Shown piece after piece: positions 7,028 through 13,982 of a DNA stretch of 27,631 bases. A program made the translations under genes and the position numbers. Numbering within the stretch: the stretch's first letter is position 1; the number at the start of each line of letters is the position of its first letter. The notes beneath the pieces are model-generated. The model worked only from the letters and a program-made list of their open reading frames with translations, did no database searches and was not told the origin of the DNA. Source of the DNA: a bacterium. GTDB lineage: Bacteria; Gemmatimonadota; Gemmatimonadetes; Gemmatimonadales; Gemmatimonadaceae. The stretch spans positions 1 through 27,631 of the forward strand of contig JAJZRK010000009.1 in the NCBI GenBank assembly GCA_021802745.1. The letters are read 5' to 3'.

Positions 7028-8467
7028 ATGATCACTTCTATCCGTTTCAGCCGCTCGCTGCTGCTCGTCGCACTCTTGGCGGCGCCCCTGCGGACCGCAG
7101 CGGCGCACGCACACCTCGTGCGGAGCCTGCCGGCTGCTGGCAGTCGTGTAGGCGCACCGAGCACGCTCTCGCTCACCTTCAACGAGGCGCTCACGATCGC
7201 GCTCAGTCGCATCACGCTCCTCGACGCCGCCAACAAGGCCGTCTCACTTGGTTCTGTGGCCGCCGCCGCCGGCGATGCCAAGACCCTCCTGGTGCCCATT
7301 CGGGACGCACTCCCGCCGGGGCACTACGTCGTCAAGTGGCAGGCCGCCGGCAGCGACGGCCATCCAGCGCGCGGAGAGTTCGGCTTCGACATCGTCGCGG
7401 CGGCGACGAGCGGCGCAGCGCCCCCCGTTCGCCCGCCACTGCTGCTCGCCGGTGCGGCCTTCGCGCTCCCCGTCGGGCTGCTCGTGCCGAAGCTGGCGGC
7501 CCAAATGGTCGATGAACCGGGATTCAGCGTGGAATCGCCCGCCTTCGTCGCCATTCGAGCCGCGCAGTCGACGGCGCTTGTAGTGCTCCTCGGCGTGCTC
7601 GCCTTGCATTTCGTGATCGCGCCGCGCGCGGCCCGAGGCACGAAAGCGCCGTCGGGAGTGGCGGTCCCAGGCACGCAGCACCCGTCCGTTCGTTGGGCGA
7701 TGGCGGCGCTCGGCATTCTCTTGCTGACGACGATTGCCCGGTTGTACGCGCAGCACGTGGCGTTCTTCGGCGTGGGCGAAACCCCCTCCGGCGCCACACT
7801 ACGCGCGCTCCTGTCGCAGTCAACGTGGGCGCGCGGCTGGTGGTTGGCGCTTGGCGCGACGCTCGTCGGGTTCTGGGGCCTCCGACGTGTGCGTCGTGGA
7901 AGAGCCGACGGGTGGCGCATCGTGGTAGCCTCCGCGCTCGGCGTCACCGTCAGTTTCGCGATGAGCGGACACGCCGCCGCTGCTTCGGGCTTCGCCATGA
8001 CGATTCATGCGCTGCACGTGCTGGGTGCGGGCGGGTGGATCGGGAGTCTCGCCGCAGTGGCGTTGATCGCCATCCCGGTCAGCCTACGGACCACCGACGC
8101 CGATCGCCACGTGCGCGTGGCCGACCTGGTGCGCGCGTTCAGTCCCGTCGCGCTCGTATGCGCCGGTCTCGTCGCTGGCACCGGCCTGCTCGCCGCTTGG
8201 CGCAATCTCGGATCCCTCAGTGCGCTCTGGCAGGCGCGCTATGGGCAGGTTCTGCTCGTGAAGCTGGGACTGCTCTCCGTCGCGGCGGCGACCGGGTTCT
8301 TCAACTGGCGATACGTCCTGCCCGTACTCGGCACGGAAACAGCGACGGCCCGCCTGCGTCGTTCGGCGACGGTTGAGCTCATCGCGGCGCTCCTCGTGCT
8401 GATCGTGACCGCTGTGCTCGTCGCGACGCCGATGCCAGCAGAGATGCTCGACACCATGCAGCGGTAG
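7028..8467 (+). CDS. CopC-CopD fusion copper-handling protein
   Basis: This 479-residue protein joins a periplasmic CopC domain to a CopD membrane domain. The signal peptide ends at TAAA, giving a mature N-terminus HAHLVRS. His27 would then be the N-terminal Cu(II) ligand of CopC, with Asp110 and His112 in GSDGHPARGEFGF completing the site. No Met-rich Cu(I) site is seen. From about residue 135 there are roughly eight TM segments, including the CopD-conserved TIHALHVLGAGGWIGSLAAV. The start at 7028 follows GGAG at 7017-7020; a GTG at 7007 lies before that site and is less likely. Family knowledge gives copper binding with uptake or transfer across the inner membrane, perhaps to supply cuproenzymes. 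It is followed 15 bases later by a methyltransferase gene. Confidence 0.9.
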   Translation: MITSIRFSRSLLLVALLAAPLRTAAAHAHLVRSLPAAGSRVGAPSTLSLTFNEALTIALSRITLLDAANKAVSLGSVAAAAGDAKTLLVPIRDALPPGHYVVKWQAAGSDGHPARGEFGFDIVAAATSGAAPPVRPPLLLAGAAFALPVGLLVPKLAAQMVDEPGFSVESPAFVAIRAAQSTALVVLLGVLALHFVIAPRAARGTKAPSGVAVPGTQHPSVRWAMAALGILLLTTIARLYAQHVAFFGVGETPSGATLRALLSQSTWARGWWLALGATLVGFWGLRRVRRGRADGWRIVVASALGVTVSFAMSGHAAAASGFAMTIHALHVLGAGGWIGSLAAVALIAIPVSLRTTDADRHVRVADLVRAFSPVALVCAGLVAGTGLLAAWRNLGSLSALWQARYGQVLLVKLGLLSVAAATGFFNWRYVLPVLGTETATARLRRSATVELIAALLVLIVTAVLVATPMPAEMLDTMQR

Positions 8468-8482
8468 ACCAGGGGATTCACG

Positions 8483-9136
8483 ATGTCCTGGTTCGTCGCG
8501 TCGATCTACGACCACTGGATGCGCCCAACCGAGTCGGCCTGCCTCTTCGAATGGCGCGCCGAACTGGTGCGCGAGCTCACGGGAGACGTGCTCGAGGTCG
8601 GCGCAGGGACAGGTGCGATGCTCACGCACTATCCCCTGGCGATCTCCCGGCTCATCCTCGCCGAACCCGATCGTCACATGCGGCGGCGGTTGGAAGCGAA
8701 GTGCCGTCGCCTGGTGCTGCCTGCGTTCGAAGTGACTGACGCGACGCTTGACCGGTTGCCAGTGCCCGACGCCTCGCTCGATGCGGTGGTCTCTGCGCTT
8801 GTGCTCTGCTCCGTGCCATCGGAGCACACGGCGCTGGCGGAGATCTTCCGGGTGCTTCGACCAGGCGGCCGGCTCTATTTCCTCGAGCACGTCGCCGCCG
8901 ATCGGCTCTCCTCCCGTTTCGCGTGGCAGCGTCGTCTGGAACCCGCTTGGCGCTACTGCGCCGGGAACTGTCACCTGACGAGAGACACCGAGCATGCCAT
9001 GTGGGCGGCGGGATTCCACGTGGACCGAATCAGGCGAGAGAGCATACGCAAGGCGATGCCCTGGATTCGACCGAGCATTCGCGGGTCGGCGCGAAAGCCG
9101 GCGCCTGTGACGGCAGGGCGATCTGCCGCGACCTAG
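8483..9136 (+). CDS. Class I SAM-dependent methyltransferase (METTL7/UbiE-like)
   Basis: This 217-residue cytosolic methyltransferase has SAM motif I LEVGAGTGAMLTHYP, motif II-like LAEPDRHMRRRLE, the acidic segment DASLDAVVSALVLCSVP, and motif post-I FRVLRPGGRLYFLEHVA. The opening YDHWMRPTE and the pair CAGNCHLTRDTE resemble METTL7-type and phospholipid or quinone methyltransferase-like bacterial proteins. AGGGGA precedes the ATG at 8483, and the gene is 15 bases from copC-copD, so cotranscription is likely. The substrate is unknown. METTL7 relatives methylate thiols, so a link with thiol or metal stress is conceivable but is only an inference. Confidence 0.8.
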   Translation: MSWFVASIYDHWMRPTESACLFEWRAELVRELTGDVLEVGAGTGAMLTHYPLAISRLILAEPDRHMRRRLEAKCRRLVLPAFEVTDATLDRLPVPDASLDAVVSALVLCSVPSEHTALAEIFRVLRPGGRLYFLEHVAADRLSSRFAWQRRLEPAWRYCAGNCHLTRDTEHAMWAAGFHVDRIRRESIRKAMPWIRPSIRGSARKPAPVTAGRSAAT

Positions 9137-9257
9137 CCTCTCCGCTTCGGCATATCACAGCAAGAGCCTCAGCACATCGAAGATATTTGAGGTCAATCTG
9201 CACCGCCGTCATCGCACGCGCGGCAGCTCCGGTTGAAAAGCGCGAGGTGCTGGCCGT

Positions 9258-9458
9258 TCACCGACGCGGTGATGTGGAGCGTCTTCCGCATGGCCAGCTT
9301 GTCCTGAGGTCGGCGACATTCAGCCAGGATCTGGCGGTATTTGAGGTCGGCGAGGTTCGGTCAGTGGCGCATTTCGTTCGTAGTGCGGAGCACCCGACAC
9401 ACAGGCCGGCTTTGCGGTCGAATCTGCACATGTCCATGCCGCGCGACTCGATGGCCAC
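9258..9458 (-). pseudogene. Decayed DUF1289-family gene
   Basis: The - strand reads IESRGMDMCRFDRKAGLCVGC, which matches the DUF1289 opening IESPCxxxCxxDxxTGLCxGC except that the first Cys is lost. After CVGC the match resumes in a second frame as RTTNEMRH, then TGA where the family has Trp (TGG). It continues as NLADLKYRQILAECRRP, like the family end in which W is followed by serine/acid and ERRAILAEL. One missing base near 9390 and a TGG-to-TGA change near 9360 explain the break. The fragment lies just downstream of the His-rich ATPase on the same strand and may once have been in its operon. The rest of the interval 9137-9257 shows nothing recognisable. Confidence 0.6.
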
Positions 9459-9461
9459 GGC

Positions 9462-11471
9462 TCAATCATACGCCGGTTCGGGCTTGAAGTTCGGCGCGGC
9501 TACAATCGTCCGATTCGGCGTTGGCAGAAGGCGGGCCGAATTGAGGATGAACACCAGTTCCGACACGACGTGAATGCCGGCAGCGAGCAGCGGATTGAGG
9601 AAGCCGAAGGCGGCGAGCAAGATGCCGAGCATGTCGACGCCGATCGTGCCGGCGAAGTTCTGCCAGATGATGCCTCGTGTCCTCCGTGCAACGGCGAGCG
9701 TTTCTACGAAGCGCTCGAGATCGTTGCCGAGCAGGACCACGTCCGCACTCTCCTGCGCCACGTCGGTGCCCGACCCCATGGCGACTCCGACGTTGGCTTC
9801 AGCGAGCGCGGGGGCGTCGTTCACGCCGTCACCCACCATGGCGACGATGCGCTTCTGTGCAACGAGGGCCTGGACACGCGCCAGCTTGTCCTCGGGGAGC
9901 AGCTCCGCCTCGATTTCGTTGATGCCAAGGGCCATGCCGACAGCGGTCGCCACACGTTGCGCATCGCCCGTGAGCAGGACGGTCCGGATGCCCATGCGGT
10001 GCAACTCGTCGATCGCCCGCTTGGCCTCAGGTCGGACGGTGTCGGCGACCGCGATAGCGCCCAACAGGCGACCGTCACGGGCGACCAACACGTCGGGGCC
10101 TGACGAGACGTCCTGACCAGAAGCGTCCGGCACGCCGACTCCATTCTCCGCCATCCAGGCCTGGTTGCCGACCAGGATGATGGCATCGGCGCTCTTTGCG
10201 GTGATCCCGCGGCCCGGTGTGTAGGCAAAGCTCGACGGCTCGATCACGTTGCGGCCCTGCTTCCGGGCGTAGGCGACGATGGTCTTGCCGAGCGGATGCT
10301 CGGAGCGCACCTCGGCGGTCGCGGCAGCATCGAGCAGTTCATCGCCGGTCGTGCCAGCAACGGGTATGATCTGCTGCACCTCGGGTTCTCCGAAGGTCAG
10401 CGTGCCGGTCTTGTCGAGGACGACCGTGTCGACATGGCCCAATGTCTCCAGGTGCACACCACCCTTGACGATCGCGCCAAGGCGCGCGGAACGGCCGATG
10501 CCGCCAAGGATAGCGAGCGGCGTGCCGGCCGCGATACCGCAGGCACCGGCGACGATGATCACGGAGATTGTCGCATAGATGTCGCGGGTAATCAGGAACG
10601 TCAGGACGGCGGCGCCCAGCGCAAAATAGACAAGGTATCCGGCCAGGCGGTCGGCGAGGCGCTGGACCGGCGCGCGGGATTTCTCGGCCCGCTCGACCGC
10701 CTCGATGATCTTGCCATAGCTCGTGTCACGGCCGATCCGCTCGGCGGCCACCTCCAGCGCGCCGGACTGGTTGATCGAGCCGGCGAAGACGCGCCTGCCG
10801 GCCGTCTTCTCAACCGGCATGGATTCGCCCGTGATGCGGGATTCGTCGACGAATGAGTGGCCAGAGAGCACGGCCCCGTCCACAGGAATTCGACCGCCGG
10901 GCGCGACGAGGATCGCCTCACCGACCGAGAGCTCGTCGGCGGAGACGGAACGGATCGAGCCAGCACGGCGGACGGAGACCTCGCGCGGCAGGAACTCGAG
11001 CAGGTCGCGGATCGCCTTGCGGCCTCGGCCAACGGTCAGGCCTTCCAGTACCTCCGCAACGAGCACGAACAAGGTGATGACCAGCGCGGTGAAGAACTCG
11101 CTGATGGCGGCGGCCGCGGCGATCGCGATGGTCATCGACAGCTCCATCGTCATGCGGCGCGCGACGATGTTCTCGACGGCTTCCGTGAGAATCGGCCAGC
11201 CGCCAATCAGGAGCCCGGCGACGCCAATGACGCTGATCGCCGCGAACGGCTCCCACATGCGGAACCACACAGCGGCAGCCGCGACTGCGACAATCGCGAT
11301 CCGCAACGCCTCGGTCCATTCGAGAGGGTGATCGTGATCGTTCGCATGATCGTCATCTTCATGGTGATGATCGTGATCGTGCTCGTGCGGATGCGAGGCA
11401 TGGGGAGCGATAGTTCGCATTTCCGCATCATCCGCCAGCGTTCGGCGAGAAGCAGCATCCTGGACGGCCAT
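9462..11471 (-). CDS. P1B-like heavy-metal ATPase with His-rich N-terminus and CGIAAGTP motif
   Basis: This inner-membrane metal ATPase of about 669 residues begins, from the ATG at 11471 (a TTG at 11480 also exists), with a run rich in His and Asp (HPHEHDHDHHHEDDDHAND). Catalytic elements are intact: actuator TGES, phosphorylation DKTGTLT (Asp353), SEHPLGKT, LTGD and GDGVNDAPAL. The metal-site segment of the sixth TM is ACGIAAGTPLA (Cys310), where classical P1B pumps have CPC, SPC or TPC followed by AL-x-x-xTP. The last TMs contain HVVSELVFILNSARL, which differs from ZntA and CopA endings. No ferredoxin-like HMA domain is present. The gene follows the RcnR-type repressor by 18 bases, so Ni, Co or Zn export is plausible. 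ATPase family is certain; the transported ion is unknown. Confidence 0.9.
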   Translation of the reverse strand: MAVQDAASRRTLADDAEMRTIAPHASHPHEHDHDHHHEDDDHANDHDHPLEWTEALRIAIVAVAAAAVWFRMWEPFAAISVIGVAGLLIGGWPILTEAVENIVARRMTMELSMTIAIAAAAAISEFFTALVITLFVLVAEVLEGLTVGRGRKAIRDLLEFLPREVSVRRAGSIRSVSADELSVGEAILVAPGGRIPVDGAVLSGHSFVDESRITGESMPVEKTAGRRVFAGSINQSGALEVAAERIGRDTSYGKIIEAVERAEKSRAPVQRLADRLAGYLVYFALGAAVLTFLITRDIYATISVIIVAGACGIAAGTPLAILGGIGRSARLGAIVKGGVHLETLGHVDTVVLDKTGTLTFGEPEVQQIIPVAGTTGDELLDAAATAEVRSEHPLGKTIVAYARKQGRNVIEPSSFAYTPGRGITAKSADAIILVGNQAWMAENGVGVPDASGQDVSSGPDVLVARDGRLLGAIAVADTVRPEAKRAIDELHRMGIRTVLLTGDAQRVATAVGMALGINEIEAELLPEDKLARVQALVAQKRIVAMVGDGVNDAPALAEANVGVAMGSGTDVAQESADVVLLGNDLERFVETLAVARRTRGIIWQNFAGTIGVDMLGILLAAFGFLNPLLAAGIHVVSELVFILNSARLLPTPNRTIVAAPNFKPEPAYD

Positions 11472-11489
11472 GGGGGGCAATCTCCGATC

Positions 11490-11765
11490 TTACTTGAGAT
11501 AGGCGCGCACGACGTCGATCAGTTCGGCCGCACCCTCGTTGCGTTGCTCCTGAGTCAAGTCACGATCAGCGACGTGCTCCAGGATGTGACCTTCCACGAG
11601 TTCGGCCATCAAGCCGTTGATGGCGCCACGCACGCCGGCGATCAACTGCAGCACATCGCCGCACCCTTTCTCCGCTTCGAGCGCCCGCTCAACGGCTTCC
11701 ATCTGGCCGCGAATGCGGCGTACCCGATTCAGCAGCTTCGTTTTCTCGCGGATCGTGTGCGCCAT
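11490..11765 (-). CDS. RcnR/FrmR-type (CsoR superfamily) metal-responsive repressor
   Basis: This 91-residue all-helical repressor of the CsoR/RcnR/FrmR superfamily is recognised by REKTKLLNRVRRIRGQMEAVERALE, the Cys35 region KGCGDVLQL, and RGAINGLMAELVEGHILEHV. His3, Cys35, His60 and His64 are all present, which is the Ni/Co ligand set of RcnR. FrmR has Pro2 and Cys35 and senses formaldehyde. The start at 11765 follows GGGAGG. It forms an operon with the ATPase and is probably autoregulated through the C6-tract site at 11801-11820. Ni/Co sensing rests on the ligand fingerprint. Confidence 0.88.
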   Translation of the reverse strand: MAHTIREKTKLLNRVRRIRGQMEAVERALEAEKGCGDVLQLIAGVRGAINGLMAELVEGHILEHVADRDLTQEQRNEGAAELIDVVRAYLK

Positions 11766-11796
11766 GCGGGCCTCCCTTCAGTTGCACTCGTCTGGA

Positions 11797-11826
11797 AATA
11801 TAGTATACCCCCCTATAATATGGCAA
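11797..11826 (-). promoter_or_regulatory. Promoter and CsoR/RcnR-type operator of the rcnR-like/ATPase operon
   Basis: TATA-C6-TATA (11804-11817), read on - as TATA-G6-TATA, is the AT-flanked G-tract typical of RcnR/FrmR/CsoR operators. It sits in an 18-bp spacer between a -35-like TTGCCA (11826-11821) and a -10-like TATATT (11802-11797). Bound repressor would block polymerase. Confidence 0.75.
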
Positions 11827-11836
11827 GATCACCAGT

Positions 11837-12010
11837 TCAAGCGAGGCCGTACAGCGCGGTGCGGATGCGGTCAGTCAAGAGACCGTCACCGTTGATCGCG
11901 CTCCGTAAGGAGAGGTTGTGGCCCGCTGCCAGGCGCATCGCCTCGAAGTGTGCTTCGAGGAACCTGAACAGGCTCCGCCGTTGACCCGACGTCGACCGGG
12001 CAGCTCAATC
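11837..12010 (-). other. Coding-like remnant without a start codon
   Basis: The interval 11827-12215 has no intact gene. One - frame is open for about 55 codons after a TGA near 12008. It contains SLFRFLEAHFEAMRLAAGH, then NLSLRSAINGDGLLTDRIR, ending TALYGLA and a TGA at 11837-11839. The composition is protein-like and amphipathic, but I do not recognise a family and there is no start or ribosome site. It may be the 3' end of a displaced gene. The remaining 200 bases up to the CzcI-like gene show nothing clear. Confidence 0.25.
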
Positions 12011-12215
12011 AACGCGTGACAGGGAGAGTCCGTTCCGACAAGGAGGTCATCTGGCCACAATATCATCAGAGAACTCCGGTGGACGCGGAGTCGTCAGTTC
12101 CATCGACGCCAAGCGCGCCGTCACCGATGTTCTGCACCGAGTGTTCGGCACGGAGTACCGGTCGGGCGGTACCTGCGCTATTCTGCACCCATGCCACGTT
12201 CTGAGTTCTAGCACC

Positions 12216-12590
12216 TTGCGACGCCGTCTCTTCGCCCTGGTCGTACTCGGCGCGACGATATTTTCGTCGGCCGAGTCGGCGCTTGCGCTCAGTAGCGACG
12301 GTCGTCTGCATCAGGAGACCGTCCGCGCATCAGGGGCGCAGCACGACGTTGGCATCGCGCCGGAAGCTGGTCGCGAGGAGAAGAGCCCGGCCGATGGCGA
12401 CCGTCAGCACGAAGGCAGCCATCGCCATGGGACACTGGCCGACCACTGCACCCACGGTCACGCGGTCGGTCCGGTGGCCTTCACACGCTGGGCCGCGGCG
12501 CCGCTGGCGCACGCCGACGCGATTCCGTCGTTCGTCGCGTCGTACACCGACGCCGACCCCCGCCACGCCCTGCGCCCCCCAAGGGCGTAA
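12216..12590 (+). CDS. CzcI/CopL-like small periplasmic His-rich protein
   Basis: This is a 124-residue protein if the TTG at 12216 is used. That start gives a textbook signal peptide (LRRRLFALVVLGATIFSS...ALA). A GTG at 12141 in the same frame would add 25 residues that spoil the signal, and no start has a good ribosome site. The mature part is hydrophilic with a metal-binding-looking centre: HEGSHRHGTLADHCTHGHAVG, seven His and one Cys. It ends in DADPRHALRPPRA. Short secreted proteins with HCTHxHG and a terminal RPPxA-like tail often precede CzcCBA-type operons and are called CzcI or CopL. It leads the 12-20 kb efflux operon and is probably a periplasmic metal buffer or modulator. Confidence 0.65.
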   Translation: MRRRLFALVVLGATIFSSAESALALSSDGRLHQETVRASGAQHDVGIAPEAGREEKSPADGDRQHEGSHRHGTLADHCTHGHAVGPVAFTRWAAAPLAHADAIPSFVASYTDADPRHALRPPRA

Positions 12591-12595
12591 GCCCT
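12582..12595 (+). promoter_or_regulatory. GNRA-type hairpin at the CzcI-like stop codon
   Basis: AGGGC-GTAA-GCCCT forms a 5-bp stem closed by a GTAA loop. The TAA stop codon of the preceding gene lies within the loop. It is the first of several potential hairpins in the 143-base gap before the TolC-family gene; another is GCCGTC/GACGGC around 12617-12637. Confidence 0.55.
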
Positions 12596-12698
12596 CGCGG
12601 GCGCCACGCGCGCCTGCCCGCCGTCGCCTTCGCTGACGGCCTCGACCGCAGTCGCTCGGACTTGCCGGTCGTACCAGACACCACTCGACATGCATCAG

Positions 12699-12720
12699 GA
12701 CGCGCCCCGGTGGGCGCGTC
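12699..12720 (+). promoter_or_regulatory. Hairpin abutting the ribosome site of the efflux operon
   Basis: GACGCGCCC (12699-12707), loop CGGT, GGGCGCGTC (12712-12720) is a perfect 9-bp stem. The next four bases are the GGAG ribosome site of the gene starting at 12734. The hairpin could set translation, stop RNA decay, or attenuate. It lacks a T-run, so it is not a standard terminator. Confidence 0.65.
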
Positions 12721-12733
12721 GGAGACCACGTAC

Positions 12734-13981
12734 ATGATACTGTCATTCATGGGCGTCGCGGCGTTCCTGCTCACGCAGGACACCGTCACGCTGACCCTCG
12801 ATCAGGCCGCGGCGCGCGCCGTGGCCGTGAGCCCGAGGATGCTCGCGGCCGAGGGCGCGGTGCGCGCACCGCAGGGGCTGCGGGCGGAGTCCCGATGGCC
12901 CATCGCGGACAATCCCACCCTCTCCTTCGGGCGCACGCAGCGCACGACGCCACCGGGCACGACGCAAGATCGCGCGTGGGAGCTTTCGCAGTCGTTCGAC
13001 TTCTCTGGGCAGTGGGTCTGGCGTGGTCGGGCCGCGAACGCGCTCATTGAGGCAGCGCGCGCGCGCATCGAGGACGAACGACGGCTCGTCGCCCTTGACG
13101 CGCGGCGGGCGTACCTCGAGGTCGCCATCGCCGAACGCCGCGCGGCCCTGACCGACTCGGCGGCGGGCTTCGCCGAGCGCCTGTCCGATTTTGCGCGGCG
13201 GCAGCTCGATGCCGGCGAGATCAACCGACTCGAACGCAACGCGGCAGCACTGGACGCGGCGCGGGCACGCAGTGCGGCCGAACGGGCGAGCGCCGAGGTG
13301 GCCGCCGCCCGCGCCGAGCTCGGCCGGCTGCTCGGCCTGCCGGTCAACACTACCCCGCGCACCACGGCGCTGCCCACCATCCCGCGTCTTACGTGGACCT
13401 CTGATGCCGCGCTGGTGACGCGTGCACTCAGCCGGCGTCCCGACCTGCGGGCCGCGGCGGCGCGCGAGCTGGGGATGCGGCGCGCGGTCACGGCCGCGAA
13501 GCTGGCGCGGTTCCCGTCGGTCGTGGCGTCCACGTTTGGCGGCCGCGAAGCGGGCACGGATCGCTTGCAGGGCGTGCAGGTGGGCCTTGCCGTCCCGCTC
13601 TTCCGACGCGAGCAGGCACGCCTCGGACTCGCCGACGCTGAACGCGCGTTGGCGGCTGCCGAACTGATCGGCGCCGAACGCACCGTGGCGGCCGATGTTC
13701 TGGCGGCCGGCGAGCGCTTCCGCCGGGCCGTGATCTCCGAGCGGCGGTTCGTCACGGAGGTACTGCGTGCGGCGACGGAGAATGTGACACTCACGGAACG
13801 CGCGCTCACGGAAGGCGAAGTCAGCGTCACCGATGTGTTGGTACTCCGTGGTACCGCGGTGGCGGCGCAACTCGAGTACCTCGAGGTGTTGCGCGACGCG
13901 GCCTCGGCGTGGTTCGACCTTTCGGCCGCGCTGGCCGCCGAGCCGGGCGCGCTCCCCACCCTTCTAAACCCGGGCACCTGA
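12734..13981 (+). CDS. TolC/CzcC-family outer-membrane efflux protein
   Basis: This 415-residue channel component of a tripartite metal efflux pump starts at the ATG at 12734, nine bases after GGAG. A short hydrophobic N-terminus (MILSFMGVAAFLLTQ) acts as the signal. The family pattern is clear: LTLDQAAARAVAVSP in the first helix, then NPTLSFG, SQSFDFSGQ, a helix pair around RRAYLEVAIAERRAAL, and the second repeat with RFPSVVAS and VGLAVPLFRREQARL. It is followed by one base and then the adaptor gene, so these are a single operon. It is the CzcC/CusC counterpart of the pump encoded at 15119. It has only general similarity to the other two TolC-family proteins in the window (2034 and 26470), so these are not recent copies. 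Confidence 0.88.
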   Translation: MILSFMGVAAFLLTQDTVTLTLDQAAARAVAVSPRMLAAEGAVRAPQGLRAESRWPIADNPTLSFGRTQRTTPPGTTQDRAWELSQSFDFSGQWVWRGRAANALIEAARARIEDERRLVALDARRAYLEVAIAERRAALTDSAAGFAERLSDFARRQLDAGEINRLERNAAALDAARARSAAERASAEVAAARAELGRLLGLPVNTTPRTTALPTIPRLTWTSDAALVTRALSRRPDLRAAAARELGMRRAVTAAKLARFPSVVASTFGGREAGTDRLQGVQVGLAVPLFRREQARLGLADAERALAAAELIGAERTVAADVLAAGERFRRAVISERRFVTEVLRAATENVTLTERALTEGEVSVTDVLVLRGTAVAAQLEYLEVLRDAASAWFDLSAALAAEPGALPTLLNPGT

Positions 13982-13982
13982 G

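Noticed and set aside
8923..9573. 216-codon + frame across the methyltransferase end and the gap
   Set aside because: It overlaps the real methyltransferase in another frame, has no family features, and the gap is better explained by a decayed DUF1289 gene on -.
10857..11984. 375-codon + frame opposite the ATPase and RcnR-type genes
   Set aside because: It is a shadow of two well-defined - genes. Its Met/Val/Ile-rich run merely mirrors the His-rich ATPase tail.
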